From DATJPR01 sp963752915 (GTDB lineage: Bacteria; Bacteroidota; Ignavibacteria; UBA10030; UBA6906), in assembly GCA_963752915.1 (NCBI GenBank), contig CAVVZZ010000015.1, positions 434,001-498,000 of the forward strand: 64,000 nt of DNA, in the 5' to 3' direction. Made by a program: the position numbers and the translations under genes. Position 1 is the stretch's first letter. The number at the start of each line of letters is the position of its first letter. Under the pieces are notes generated by a model. It ran no database searches. It was not told the DNA's origin and saw only the letters and a list, made by a program, of their open reading frames with translations. Shown here in pieces: positions 28,559 to 37,949 of this stretch.

Positions 28559-30828
28559 AAGCCGCCCTCGTCATACTCCTCGGTTCCTGTGCGATTGGAG
28601 ATTGGAATGTCGGCCGGCTGTTTGCGGGTGACAAACAGTCCTATGTCCGCTTCGTCAATCCGATGATCGGAACAGCGCCTTCGACCACACCCAGTGCCCT
28701 AAAGCATGGTGAAGGGACCGAAAACAGCGCTCAGGTCATACCTGAAGTCACCGCGCCGTTTGGCATGACGAATTGGACGCCGCAAACACGCCACGGTGAA
28801 TCAAAATGCGTGGCTCCGTACTACTACGGCGACACGCTGATCTCCGGTTTTCGAGGATCGCACTGGTTGAGCGGCTCGTGCACGCAAGACTATGGAAGTT
28901 TCACCATCATTCCCTTCTCGGGCGATCTTCGTTCCCAACCTGTATCGCGCGGTTCCCACTATTCCCACACGAGCGAAGTGTCTACCCCCTATTACTATAG
29001 AGTGATCTTGGAGGACTATGGAGCGGAGAGTGAATTGACGGCAACAACGCGATGCGGGATCTTCAGATTCACGTTCAGCAGGTCCGATAGCGCATGCGTC
29101 GTCTTCGAGCCAAACAGCGACTATGGTGAAGGATTCGTCCGCGTATCCCCGGAAACGAACGAAATCGCCGGATATAACCCTGTGCACAGGATCTATCAGG
29201 GATGGGGCCAGCCGGCAGGCTTCCGGGGCTATTTCGTCGCGCAATTCAGTCAACCGTTCAAATCGTACGGCACCTACGAAGGTTCTACCATCTACGAAGG
29301 GAGGAAAGAGATTGCGGCCGGCAAGCGTCCCGGCGGGTTCGTCCGCTTCACCCTCAAAGCCGACAAGAGTGTCGTCGTACGAATCGGAACGTCCTTCACG
29401 AGCATCCAGCAGGCCCGAATGAATCTCGCAAAGGAAGCCGACGGATGGGATTTCGAATTGGCAAAGGAACGTCTCAAGGAACGGTGGGACACGCTCCTCT
29501 CCCGGGTCAGCGTTGTGGGTGGCTCAGACGTGATGAGGACCCAATTCTACACCGCGCTCTATCATTGCTTCATCGTGCCGAGAGTGTACAATGATTGCGA
29601 TGGTTCCTATCCGAGCTTTGCGGGAGGTGATTCGATATGCAATGTGGGATCAGGCAACTACTACTGTGATTTTTCCCTCTGGGATACGTATCGGGCGCTG
29701 CATCCCTTGTTCAACCTTCTGATCCCCGACATCAGCGCAGATATGGTTCGGTCGCTGCTTCTCAAAGCCAGGCAGGGGGGATGGCTGCCAATCTTCCCGT
29801 GTTGGAACAGCTACACATCGGCGATGATCGGTGACCATGCTATCGCGGTGATTGCGGATGCGTTTGTGAAGGGGGTCGTATCGTTGACCGATGAACAATA
29901 CGGCTATCTCAAGAAGAATGCGACACAGATGCCCGCAGACCGCCGTGACTATCTCGACGGAAAAGGGGTGCGAGCTCTGGATTCGTATATGCGCTACGGG
30001 TACATCCCGTTGGATGACAGCGTGAAAGAATCGTTTCATACGGGGGAGCAAGTTTCGCGCACGCTGGAATACGCCTACGATGATTTCGCACTGAGCCAGA
30101 TCGCGAAAAAGATGGGCAAGACAGAAGACTATCGGTTTTTCCTCACCAGGTCGAAGAATTACCGGAACGTGTACAACCCGGATCTTCAATGCGTTTGCGG
30201 GAGGTTTGCCGACGGGGCTTTTACCACAGACTTCGCAAAGACGAAACGCATGCCCTACATCACCGAGGGGACGCCATGGCAGTATACATGGTATGTGCCG
30301 CATGATGTTGACGGACTCATCACATTGATGGGCGGGCGGGATCTCTTTAACCGCAATCTCGATGCGTTCTTCGCGAGCGGACAATACTGGCATGGGAACG
30401 AACCGGACCAACAAGTTCCGTTTCTCTATGACTACTCCGGTCAACCCGACAAAACCCAGACAATCGTGCGACAAATCCTCCACGACGAATACAGCAACAC
30501 TCCCGGCGGCTTGAGCGGAAACGACGACGCCGGACAGATTTCCGCGTGGTACGTCTTCGCTTCCATCGGAATGTACCCAATGTGTCCGTCAAAACAGGAC
30601 TATGCTCTGACGTCGCCTGCATTCGAAAGGACAATCATTCGCCTCGCAAACGGAAAGCGCTTCGTCATCCAGACACGCGGAGTGAACAAGGGCAAGAGCA
30701 CGATCCGAAGCGTCGACTTCAACGGAAAGCCGATTCAGGGATGGGAAATCAGGCATTCCGATGTTACCAACGGCGGGACACTGAATGTCATCATGCAGTC
30801 GACTCCGTTGAAGAACCAAGGAAGGTGA
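28555..30828 (+). CDS. exported GH92 alpha-mannosidase
   Basis: 757 residues with an N-terminal signal sequence (MKAALVILLGSCAIG onwards). GH92 features: VRFVNPMIGTAP at the mature start, VTAPFGMTNWTPQ, GFRGSHWLSGSC, YYCDFSLWDTYRALHPL and GGLSGNDDAGQISAW (about residue 654), ending in beta-strands typical of the family. GH92 enzymes are calcium-dependent, inverting exo-alpha-mannosidases, often alpha-1,2. The start overlaps the LacI stop (ATGA), showing translational coupling. A second GH92 gene at 38981 differs clearly in sequence, so the two probably cut different linkages or positions of one glycan. Confidence 0.93.
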   Translation: MKAALVILLGSCAIGDWNVGRLFAGDKQSYVRFVNPMIGTAPSTTPSALKHGEGTENSAQVIPEVTAPFGMTNWTPQTRHGESKCVAPYYYGDTLISGFRGSHWLSGSCTQDYGSFTIIPFSGDLRSQPVSRGSHYSHTSEVSTPYYYRVILEDYGAESELTATTRCGIFRFTFSRSDSACVVFEPNSDYGEGFVRVSPETNEIAGYNPVHRIYQGWGQPAGFRGYFVAQFSQPFKSYGTYEGSTIYEGRKEIAAGKRPGGFVRFTLKADKSVVVRIGTSFTSIQQARMNLAKEADGWDFELAKERLKERWDTLLSRVSVVGGSDVMRTQFYTALYHCFIVPRVYNDCDGSYPSFAGGDSICNVGSGNYYCDFSLWDTYRALHPLFNLLIPDISADMVRSLLLKARQGGWLPIFPCWNSYTSAMIGDHAIAVIADAFVKGVVSLTDEQYGYLKKNATQMPADRRDYLDGKGVRALDSYMRYGYIPLDDSVKESFHTGEQVSRTLEYAYDDFALSQIAKKMGKTEDYRFFLTRSKNYRNVYNPDLQCVCGRFADGAFTTDFAKTKRMPYITEGTPWQYTWYVPHDVDGLITLMGGRDLFNRNLDAFFASGQYWHGNEPDQQVPFLYDYSGQPDKTQTIVRQILHDEYSNTPGGLSGNDDAGQISAWYVFASIGMYPMCPSKQDYALTSPAFERTIIRLANGKRFVIQTRGVNKGKSTIRSVDFNGKPIQGWEIRHSDVTNGGTLNVIMQSTPLKNQGR

Positions 30829-30830
30829 TC

Positions 30831-31760
30831 GTGCACGTGAGAGTGAAGACTCCGGACATATTCGAACAGGCGTACGGCAGGTATGCGATAGCGGCGTTTA
30901 ATGTTTTCACCGCTGAGCAGGTGCGTGGAATCTTCGCGGGAGCGTCGGAAGTGGATGTGCCGGTCATTATTCAGATCACTCCTGCCGCCCGGAAATATCT
31001 GAGCCCGGGATTCCTGCAAGGCATGATTGCGGCAGCAGAAGCGATGTACCCGCGGGCGAGTGCCTCGGTGCATTTGGACCACGGCGATAAAGAGCACTGC
31101 ATCAGCGCGATCGAATCCGGATTCTACGATTCTGTGATGATCGATGCTTCGCACGAGCCGCTGGAGCGAAATATCGCTCTCACGAAAGAAATCGCGGACC
31201 GGGCCCATGCGAAGGGGATTGCGGTGGAAGCCGAACTCGGTGTGCTGAGCGGTGTGGAAGATGTTGGAGATGCCGGTCGCGGCAATGCGCACTACACAGA
31301 CCCGGACCAGGCCGCAGAATTCGTTGCGCGCAGCGGATGTGACAGTCTTGCCGTCGCTGTCGGGACCAGCCATGGCGCGTATAAGTTCAAAGGTGCTATG
31401 GCGTTGAATCTCGACGTGTTACGACGGATTCAGAACGCGCTGCCCCGATTCCCCCTGGTTCTGCACGGGGCTTCTGCCGTCGCACACAGTGAGGTGTCGC
31501 GGATCAACGATGCAGGGGGAAACCTGAAGACGGATTCCAGAGGGATAAGCGAAGAGGAACTGAAGAATGCGATTCGATGCGGAGTTGCAAAGATCAATAT
31601 TGCGACCGACATGCGGCTCCTTTGGACCAGGATCTGCCGCGAGTTCTTCGTAAGAACGCCCGAATTATTCGATCCTGCGATCCCGGGGAGGGAGTATATG
31701 GAAGAGTTGAAGCTTCTCGTGAAGCACAAGTGTCGAGAGTTGGTTGGGGAGAGCGAATGA
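30831..31760 (+). CDS. iolJ: class II aldolase, likely IolJ (6-phospho-5-dehydro-2-deoxy-D-gluconate aldolase)
   Basis: 309 residues. Class II (zinc) fructose-bisphosphate aldolase fold: AIAAFNVFTAEQVRGIF, zinc ligands in SVHLDHGDK, VEAELG, AVGTSHGAYKF and LVLHGASAV, and INIATDMR near the end. Close relatives include Fba, GatY/KbaY and IolJ. Its position directly before iolB, iolC and iolD makes the last step of inositol breakdown, giving dihydroxyacetone phosphate and malonate semialdehyde, the likely role. Start is uncertain among GTG codons at 30825, 30831 and 30837; 30831 has AGGAAGG at good spacing. It begins three bases after the GH92 stop. Confidence 0.82.
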   Translation: MHVRVKTPDIFEQAYGRYAIAAFNVFTAEQVRGIFAGASEVDVPVIIQITPAARKYLSPGFLQGMIAAAEAMYPRASASVHLDHGDKEHCISAIESGFYDSVMIDASHEPLERNIALTKEIADRAHAKGIAVEAELGVLSGVEDVGDAGRGNAHYTDPDQAAEFVARSGCDSLAVAVGTSHGAYKFKGAMALNLDVLRRIQNALPRFPLVLHGASAVAHSEVSRINDAGGNLKTDSRGISEEELKNAIRCGVAKINIATDMRLLWTRICREFFVRTPELFDPAIPGREYMEELKLLVKHKCRELVGESE

Positions 31761-32671
31761 AGACTGATCCGAAATGTCCGTTGCTGGTGCATCCTGCCGG
31801 CGAGCGGACCGGTCCCTATCACCAGATCACCTCAAGGGACGCAGGCTGGGATCACCTGAACTTCGGGGCCAGGCGGCTCGGCGAGGGAGAGTGCTGGAGA
31901 CACGACACCGGTGACAATGAACTCTGCGTCGTCCTTTTGGGAGGAAGGTTTTCTGTTGCATCGAAGTGGGGCGACTGGAGGACCGAAGGTGCGCGGGCGA
32001 ATGTGTTCGGAGGGCTCCCGCATGCGGCGTATTTTCCGCCGCATACCGAATTCTCCCTCATCGCGAAAAGCAGGACGCTTGATATCGCCTATGGATTCAC
32101 CGCGGGCGATCCCCGGCGCAAAGGACTGTTCATCACGCCGCAGGATGTGGATTGGTACGGAATCGAATTTCGCGGCGGGGACAATGCGTCGCGGCAGATC
32201 AATTCGATCCTGCCCCCCGGAGCGGCATGTCACCGCCTTGTTTGCGTCGAGGTCTACACGCCATCGGGGAACTGGAGTTCCTTCCCGGCGCACAAGCACG
32301 ATGAGCGGACCGTGGACGCAAAGGGAACCCTGATGGAAGCCCGTCTTGAAGAGGTCTACTTCTACAAATTCGACAAGCCCCAGGGGTTTGCGCTGCAAAG
32401 GATCTATACCGGCGATCGGGAATTAGATGAGATTGCGGAACCGCACGCGAATGATGTGGTCATGATCCCGAGAGGGTATCATCCTGTTGCTGCCGGGCAT
32501 GGCTACAATACCTACTATCTCAATTTCCTGGCAGGAAGCGATCAATCGCTGGCGAACACCGACGACCCCGATCATCACTGGATCCACGGAACCTGGAAGT
32601 CGATCGATAGCAGGCTGCCGTTGGTCACGCTGGAAATGAATAACCAAAGCAGACTGCATGAAGAACTATGA
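31757..32671 (+). CDS. iolB: IolB, 5-deoxy-glucuronate isomerase
   Basis: 304 residues. A bicupin with IolB signatures: ITSRDAGWDHLNFGARRL near the N-terminus, NELCVVLLGGRFSV, FSSFPAHKHDE-like motif (WSSFPAHKHDER, about residue 178) carrying metal-binding His residues, EEVYFYKFDKPQGFALQRIY, and HPVAAGHGYNTYYLNFLAG. It converts 5-deoxy-glucuronate to 5-dehydro-2-deoxy-gluconate in myo-inositol breakdown. Start overlaps the aldolase stop as ATGA; the end overlaps iolC by 14 bases. Cytoplasmic, no signal peptide. Confidence 0.95.
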   Translation: MKTDPKCPLLVHPAGERTGPYHQITSRDAGWDHLNFGARRLGEGECWRHDTGDNELCVVLLGGRFSVASKWGDWRTEGARANVFGGLPHAAYFPPHTEFSLIAKSRTLDIAYGFTAGDPRRKGLFITPQDVDWYGIEFRGGDNASRQINSILPPGAACHRLVCVEVYTPSGNWSSFPAHKHDERTVDAKGTLMEARLEEVYFYKFDKPQGFALQRIYTGDRELDEIAEPHANDVVMIPRGYHPVAAGHGYNTYYLNFLAGSDQSLANTDDPDHHWIHGTWKSIDSRLPLVTLEMNNQSRLHEEL

Positions 32672-33665
32672 CGTCATAACATACGGCCGGTCGTCGATCG
32701 ACCTTTATAGCAACAATATCGGCAGCCCGTTTGAGGAGATCAAGGAGTTCGGGGCCTTTGTCGGAGGGTCGCCGCTGAACATTGCGGTCGGCGCGCGACG
32801 GCTCGGTCTGAAGAGCGCTCTCCTGACCGCGGTCGGCAACGACATGGTCGGCAAGTTCCTTCTTGCGTTCCTGAAGAAAGAAGGAGTGGAAACACAATTC
32901 ATTCCGGTGAAAGACAGTGCACGGACGAGCGCCGTCATCCTTGGGATCCAACCACCGGCAAATTTTCCGCTGGTCTACTATCGCGACAATTGTGCCGACT
33001 CCAAAATCACCATCGATGATGTCCTGAAGACTGACATTGCTGGAGCGCGGCTCCTTGAGGTGTCGGCCACGGCCCTGAACATTGAGCCTTCGCGATCGGC
33101 CGCCTTCTTTGCCGCGGAACGGGCTGCGGAGAGCGATGTCCCGGTGCTGGTCGACCTCGACTTCAGGGCCGACCAGTGGCACGATCCCCGCGCGTACGGG
33201 GTCACCACACGGGCATTTCTTACGAACTGCACCATGGCCGTCGGCACGGAAGAAGAAGTCCTGGCTACAATGGTCAAGGACCCCTCGCAGATCACGATCC
33301 GGAACCAGCAGATCTCCGCTCCGGAAATCACGGGGAACATCCATGAAGCCATCGCGGCGATTCTGCGAACCGGGGTGAAGACGCTGATCATCAAACGGGG
33401 AGACAAGGGGTCGTCCGTCTTCCTGAGCGATGGGACCGTGACTGATGTTCCCGGCTTTCGTGTTGAAGTCGTGAATGTCTTGGGCGCCGGGGATGCCTTC
33501 GCGTCGGGTTTCATCTACGGGTACCTCCAGGGATGGGACTGGTATAAGTGCTGCAGGCTGGGCAATGCGTGCGGTGCGATTCTGGTGACCAAACATGGCT
33601 GCGCGAATTTCAACCCCACCCTGCAGGAAGCAATGAACTTCATTGAATCACACGGCGGCTTTTAA
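32658..33665 (+). CDS. iolC: IolC, 5-dehydro-2-deoxygluconokinase
   Basis: 335 residues. PfkB/ribokinase fold: GRSSIDLYSNNIGSPFEEI near the start is typical of IolC; FVGGSPLNIAVGARRLG forms the substrate site; NVLGAGDAFASGF (about residue 273) holds the catalytic Asp and anion hole. It phosphorylates 5-dehydro-2-deoxygluconate for the IolJ aldolase. The gene starts inside the 3' end of iolB and ends one base before the spacer to iolD, so expression must be coupled. Confidence 0.95.
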   Translation: MKNYDVITYGRSSIDLYSNNIGSPFEEIKEFGAFVGGSPLNIAVGARRLGLKSALLTAVGNDMVGKFLLAFLKKEGVETQFIPVKDSARTSAVILGIQPPANFPLVYYRDNCADSKITIDDVLKTDIAGARLLEVSATALNIEPSRSAAFFAAERAAESDVPVLVDLDFRADQWHDPRAYGVTTRAFLTNCTMAVGTEEEVLATMVKDPSQITIRNQQISAPEITGNIHEAIAAILRTGVKTLIIKRGDKGSSVFLSDGTVTDVPGFRVEVVNVLGAGDAFASGFIYGYLQGWDWYKCCRLGNACGAILVTKHGCANFNPTLQEAMNFIESHGGF

Positions 33666-33666
33666 G

Positions 33667-35526
33667 ATGAAGACTCTTCGGCTCACAGTCGGGCAGGCGA
33701 CAATCAGCTTTCTGAAGAACCAGATTGTTGAGCGCGACGGGGTGGAGAACAGGTTCTTCGCCGGCTGCTTCGGGATATTCGGGCATGGCAACGTTGCAGG
33801 GATCGGGCAGGCGCTTCAACAGAATCCCGACTTCCGGTATTATCAGACCCGGAACGAGCAATCGATGGTGCATACCGCCGCGGCCTACGCGAAAATGAAG
33901 AACAGGCTGAGCACGTTCGTCTGCACCTCCTCCATCGGTCCCGGGGCAACAAACATGATCACCGGCGCGGCGGCAGCAACGATCAACCGTCTGCCTGTGC
34001 TGCTGATTCCCGGCGACATTTTCGCCAGAAGAAATGTCGCTCCTGTCCTGCAGCAGCTGGAGAGCCCGGGCACGCAGGACTCCTCCGTGAATGACTGCTT
34101 CAAGCCGGTCGCCAGGTACTGGGACAGGATAAATCGTCCGCAGCAGCTTATCAGCGCCCTCCCGGAGGTCATGAGAGTGCTCACTTCCCCGGCGGAGACC
34201 GGCACGGTCGTTCTTGCCCTCCCTCAGGATGTCCAGGCAGAGGCGTTCGATTTCCCTGTAGAGCTGTTCGAGAAGAGAGTGTGGCCGATTCAACGTCCGC
34301 GACCGGATGCGGGAATTCTGCAAAAAGCGGCGGATTGGATCAGGCAAAGTCAAAAGCCATTGATCATCACGGGAGGAGGAACGATCTATAGCGGCGCAGA
34401 GGCGGTGCTCCGCACACTCCTCGAGACAACTGGAACCCCGGTGGCGGAAACCTTTGCCGGCAAAGGAGTTATTCCCTATTCCCTGCAAAGGAATCTCGGT
34501 GCAATTGGAGCGACGGGGACTCCAGGTGCGGCCGCAATGGCAGCGGAGGCGGATCTCATTATCGGCATTGGAACACGGTACACTGACTTCACAACGGCGT
34601 CGAAGACTGCATTCCAGAATCCTGACGTCCGGTTCATCAATATGAATGTTGCCTCATTCGACGCGTACAAGAACGCTGCGCTTCCTCTCGTCAGCGACGC
34701 AAAAGCGTGCCTCGAGGAGATCGTGTTCCTGCTCCGGGATTTCAGAGCACCGGATGGTTGGCAACGCAAAGCAATCGACTTCCAGACGTCGTGGGATCGA
34801 GCGGTCACAGAGCACTACAGGGACAAAAACCAGCTCCCTGTCAGCCAGGCGGAAGTCGTGGGTGCTGTGAACACATTTTCGGGTCCGAGGGATGTCGTGC
34901 TCTGTGCGGCGGGGAGCCTTCCGGGGGATCTTCACAAACTCTGGCGCACGCGCGACACGAAGGGTTTCCACCTCGAATACGGCTACTCCACGATGGGGTA
35001 TGAGATCGCTGCCGGGCTGGGCGCACGGATGGCGTGTCCCGACAGAGAAATCTATGTCATGGTCGGCGACGGCAACTATCTGATGAATAATCATGAGATC
35101 ATCACGGCCATCCAGGAAGGAATCAAGATGACGATTGTCCTCCTGGACAACCACGGATTCAAAAGTATCGGTTCGCTTTCCGAATCAGTCGGCAGCGAGC
35201 GGTTCGGGACGCAGTACAAATTCCGCAACAAGAAGACCGGGAGCCTCGACGGCGCCAATCTGCCAGTGAATTTCGCGATGAATGCCAGAAGCCTGGGGGC
35301 CAATGTCATCGAAGCTGACACCATCGCCTCACTGAATCACGCTCTCGAAGAAGCCAGATCATCCGACAAGACGACAGTCATCGTCATTGAGACGGATGGA
35401 AAGAAGGGGATCGACGGTTATGCTTGGTGGGAGGTCGCGGTTGCCGAAGTGTCGGAAATGCCCTCCGTCAAGAAAGCGTATTCAGAGTACCAGGAAAACA
35501 AGAAGCGACAGCGATACTATCTGTAA
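33667..35526 (+). CDS. iolD: IolD, 3D-(3,5/4)-trihydroxycyclohexane-1,2-dione hydrolase
   Basis: 619 residues. Thiamine-diphosphate enzyme of the acetolactate synthase superfamily: N-terminal domain with CFGIFGHGNVAGIGQAL and the glutamate-bearing YYQTRNEQSMVHTA, central domain, and C-terminal ThDP motif YVMVGDGNYLMNNHEI (about residue 464). FGIFGHGNVAG is characteristic of IolD. It opens the ring of the diketo inositol derivative to 5-deoxy-glucuronate. ATG at 33667 follows the iolC stop by one base; an ATG at 33643 within iolC is less likely. Intact. Confidence 0.95.
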   Translation: MKTLRLTVGQATISFLKNQIVERDGVENRFFAGCFGIFGHGNVAGIGQALQQNPDFRYYQTRNEQSMVHTAAAYAKMKNRLSTFVCTSSIGPGATNMITGAAAATINRLPVLLIPGDIFARRNVAPVLQQLESPGTQDSSVNDCFKPVARYWDRINRPQQLISALPEVMRVLTSPAETGTVVLALPQDVQAEAFDFPVELFEKRVWPIQRPRPDAGILQKAADWIRQSQKPLIITGGGTIYSGAEAVLRTLLETTGTPVAETFAGKGVIPYSLQRNLGAIGATGTPGAAAMAAEADLIIGIGTRYTDFTTASKTAFQNPDVRFINMNVASFDAYKNAALPLVSDAKACLEEIVFLLRDFRAPDGWQRKAIDFQTSWDRAVTEHYRDKNQLPVSQAEVVGAVNTFSGPRDVVLCAAGSLPGDLHKLWRTRDTKGFHLEYGYSTMGYEIAAGLGARMACPDREIYVMVGDGNYLMNNHEIITAIQEGIKMTIVLLDNHGFKSIGSLSESVGSERFGTQYKFRNKKTGSLDGANLPVNFAMNARSLGANVIEADTIASLNHALEEARSSDKTTVIVIETDGKKGIDGYAWWEVAVAEVSEMPSVKKAYSEYQENKKRQRYYL

Positions 35527-35544
35527 TGACAACGCGGGCTGGCG

Positions 35545-37012
35545 ATGAAAACACTCAAGAATTATGTGAATGGCGCGTGGGTTGAGACCGCCTCCGGTCT
35601 CTACCTCGATGTCGAGAATCCGGGAACGGGCGAGATCCTCAGCAAGGTGCCCTGCAGGCTGTAGCGACGATGTGGCTCTTGCAGCAGAGAGTGCTGCTGC
35701 TGCCCAGTGTCTGTGGAAAGATGTCCCCGCCGAACAGAGGATCCAGTATCTGTTCAAAATGAAGACGAGGTTGGAAGAGAATGGCAACGACATCGCAACA
35801 CTCTGCACGCAGGAGAGTGGGAAGACGCTGAGCGAGTCGAAGGCGGAAGTTGTCCGGGCCATCGAAAATCTCGAAGTGGCGTGCGGGATTCCAACGCTCA
35901 TGCAGGGAGAGTTCTCGGAGGACGTATCCCAGGGGGTGGATGAATTCGTGATCCGCCAGCCGCTCGGCGTGGGGGCGTGCATTGCGCCGTTCAATTTTCC
36001 CGTAATGATCCCGTTCTGGTTCTTCCCGTATGCGATTGCGTGCGGCAACACGTATATCGTCAAACCGTCGGAAAAAGTCCCGGGGACAATGACGCGTATC
36101 TTCGAACTGTTTGAAGATGTCGGTCTTCCGAAAGGCGTCTTGAACCTGGTGCATGGCGGGAAGGAAACGGTCGATGCCATTCTGTCCAGCGACGTCGTCA
36201 AAGCCGTCAGCTTTGTCGGGTCGACCAACGTTGCGCGCTACGTGTACACGAAAGGGACAGAACACGGCAAAAGAGTACAGGCGCAGGGCGGAGCGAAGAA
36301 CTCTCTTGTCGTCATGCCGGATGCGGACGTTGAGACGACGAAGATCATTGCGGACAGCGTGTATGGTTGCGCCGGGCAGCGGTGCCTTGCGGCGTCCACG
36401 ATCGTCCTTGTCGGAGCAGCCAGGGAGTCATTCCGGGCCAGGCTCGTTGAGTCGGCGAAATCCCGGACAACGTGCTATGGTCTGGAGAAGGGGTCGCAGA
36501 TGGGCGCCGTCATCACAACGGAGAGCCGGAAGCGCATTGAAGCGATCATTGACGATGCCGGGAAGAACGGGGCGACAATTCTTGTCGATGGCAGGATCGG
36601 TGTCCTCAAAGGGTTCGAGGGCGGAAACTACATCCTGCCAACGGTCATTGAAAATGTTCCTGAGCAATCCGACGCTGCCAGGACCGAAATCTTCGGTCCC
36701 GTCATGCATTTGAAGTATGTCGCAACGCTGGCTGACGCCATTGCGTACATCAACAGCGGTCGATACGGCAATGCAGCCTGTATCTTCACCACGAGCGGCT
36801 CAGCGGCGCGGACGTTCCGACGGGATGTCCTTGCGGGGAATATCGGCGTCAACATCGGGGTTCCGGCGCCGATGGCGTTCTTTCCCTTCAGTGGTTGGAA
36901 GGATTCATTCTTCGGCGATTTGCACGGGCAGGCGCGTCACGCAGTGGAGTTCTTCACGCAGACAAAAGTCGTTATTGAACGTTGGCACAAGGAATGGACA
37001 AGAACGTTCTAG
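35545..37012 (+). pseudogene. iolA: IolA/MmsA (methyl)malonate-semialdehyde dehydrogenase, frameshifted
   Basis: Two reading frames together give a full aldehyde dehydrogenase. Frame one starts with ATG at 35545 (MKTLKNYVNGAWVETASG, then DVENPGTGEILSKVPC) and hits TAG at 35662-35664. The next frame continues at once with SDDVALAAESAAAAQCLW and runs to 37012, with APFNFPVMIPFWFFPYA, KPSEKVPGTM, the catalytic Cys in GCAGQRCLAAS and the MmsA-type end PFSGWKDSFFGDL. One extra base near 35655 explains it. The family turns malonate semialdehyde into acetyl-CoA. It sits exactly where the pathway needs it, between iolD and iolE. No slippery heptamer is seen, so mutation or a sequence error is more likely than programmed shifting. 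The downstream frame alone would lack the first 40 residues. Confidence 0.88.
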
Positions 37013-37034
37013 GATGACAACCAGGTGAATCATG

Positions 37035-37934
37035 ATGAGAATTGCGAACGCTCCCTGTTCATGGGGCGCACTGGAATTCGACCTTGATGGCACGGCGCCC
37101 GGCTTTGCCCGGGTGCTTGATGAAATACAGGAAACCGGATACGCAGGGTCGGAGCTCGGCGACTGGGGATTCATGCCGACTGATCCCCACGACCTCGAAT
37201 CCGAAATCCGTAAAAGGGGACTGAGCATCCCCGGTGCATTTGTGCCCGTGCTCCTGAAGGACCGGGCCAGGCACAAGGCGGGCATTGATGTGGCGCTCAA
37301 GACCGCAAAGCTTTTGCGCGATTCAGGGAACCTCGACGCGTTCATCGTGCTTGCCGACGAGAATGGGACAATCCCCGAACGCACGAAGAATGCGGGTCGG
37401 GTGACCCCGGAGATGGGATTGAGCCGGGAAGAGTGGAAGGTGTTCTCCGATGGAGCCATGGAGCTGGCGCGCAAAGTGAAAGGGGAGACCGGATTGCGAA
37501 CCGTGTTCCACCATCATTGCGGCGGCTACGTCGAGACGCCGGAAGAGGTGGACATGCTGATGCGTTCCACCGACCCTGAAGTGCTGGGTCTCGTCCTGGA
37601 TATGGGGCACTGGAAATTTGGCGGAGGTGACCCCGTGAAGGCGCTCAAGACCTACGGTCCACGGATCTGGCACGTGCATTTCAAGGATTGCAGCGACGAA
37701 CTCGCTGCGCAGTCCCGGCGCGAGCAATGGGACTATTTTGCATCGGTGCGCCATGGCGTATTCTGCGAACTCGGCAAAGGCTCCGTGGATTTCCGATCGA
37801 TCGCTCAGGAGCTGCGCACAATGCGCTATGACGGCTGGATTGTTGTCGAACAGGACGTCCTGCCGGGCATGGGAAAACCAAAGGAGTGCGCCCTTCACAA
37901 TCTCGAGTACATCAAGACCCTCAGCCTTTCTTGA
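37035..37934 (+). CDS. iolE: IolE-like inosose dehydratase (sugar phosphate isomerase/epimerase family)
   Basis: 299 residues. AP-endonuclease-2/xylose-isomerase-like TIM barrel: NAPCSWGALEFD at the start, GSELGDWGF, FHHHCGGYVETPEEV, LVLDMGHWKFGGGDP and WHVHFKDC supply likely metal ligands (Glu, Asp, His). The NAPCSWG start differs from Bacillus IolE but is common in inosose dehydratases and relatives of other phyla. In context it removes water from scyllo-inosose between IolG and IolD. ATG at 37035 is seven bases from AGGTG; ATG at 37032 is equally in frame. Gap to iolG is 15 bases. Confidence 0.82.
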   Translation: MRIANAPCSWGALEFDLDGTAPGFARVLDEIQETGYAGSELGDWGFMPTDPHDLESEIRKRGLSIPGAFVPVLLKDRARHKAGIDVALKTAKLLRDSGNLDAFIVLADENGTIPERTKNAGRVTPEMGLSREEWKVFSDGAMELARKVKGETGLRTVFHHHCGGYVETPEEVDMLMRSTDPEVLGLVLDMGHWKFGGGDPVKALKTYGPRIWHVHFKDCSDELAAQSRREQWDYFASVRHGVFCELGKGSVDFRSIAQELRTMRYDGWIVVEQDVLPGMGKPKECALHNLEYIKTLSLS

Positions 37935-37949
37935 CAAATCGGATGAAAT

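Noticed and set aside
35640..35670. Programmed ribosomal frameshifting in iolA
   Set aside because: No X-XXY-YYZ slippery sequence or nearby stimulatory hairpin, and no such mechanism is known for this family.
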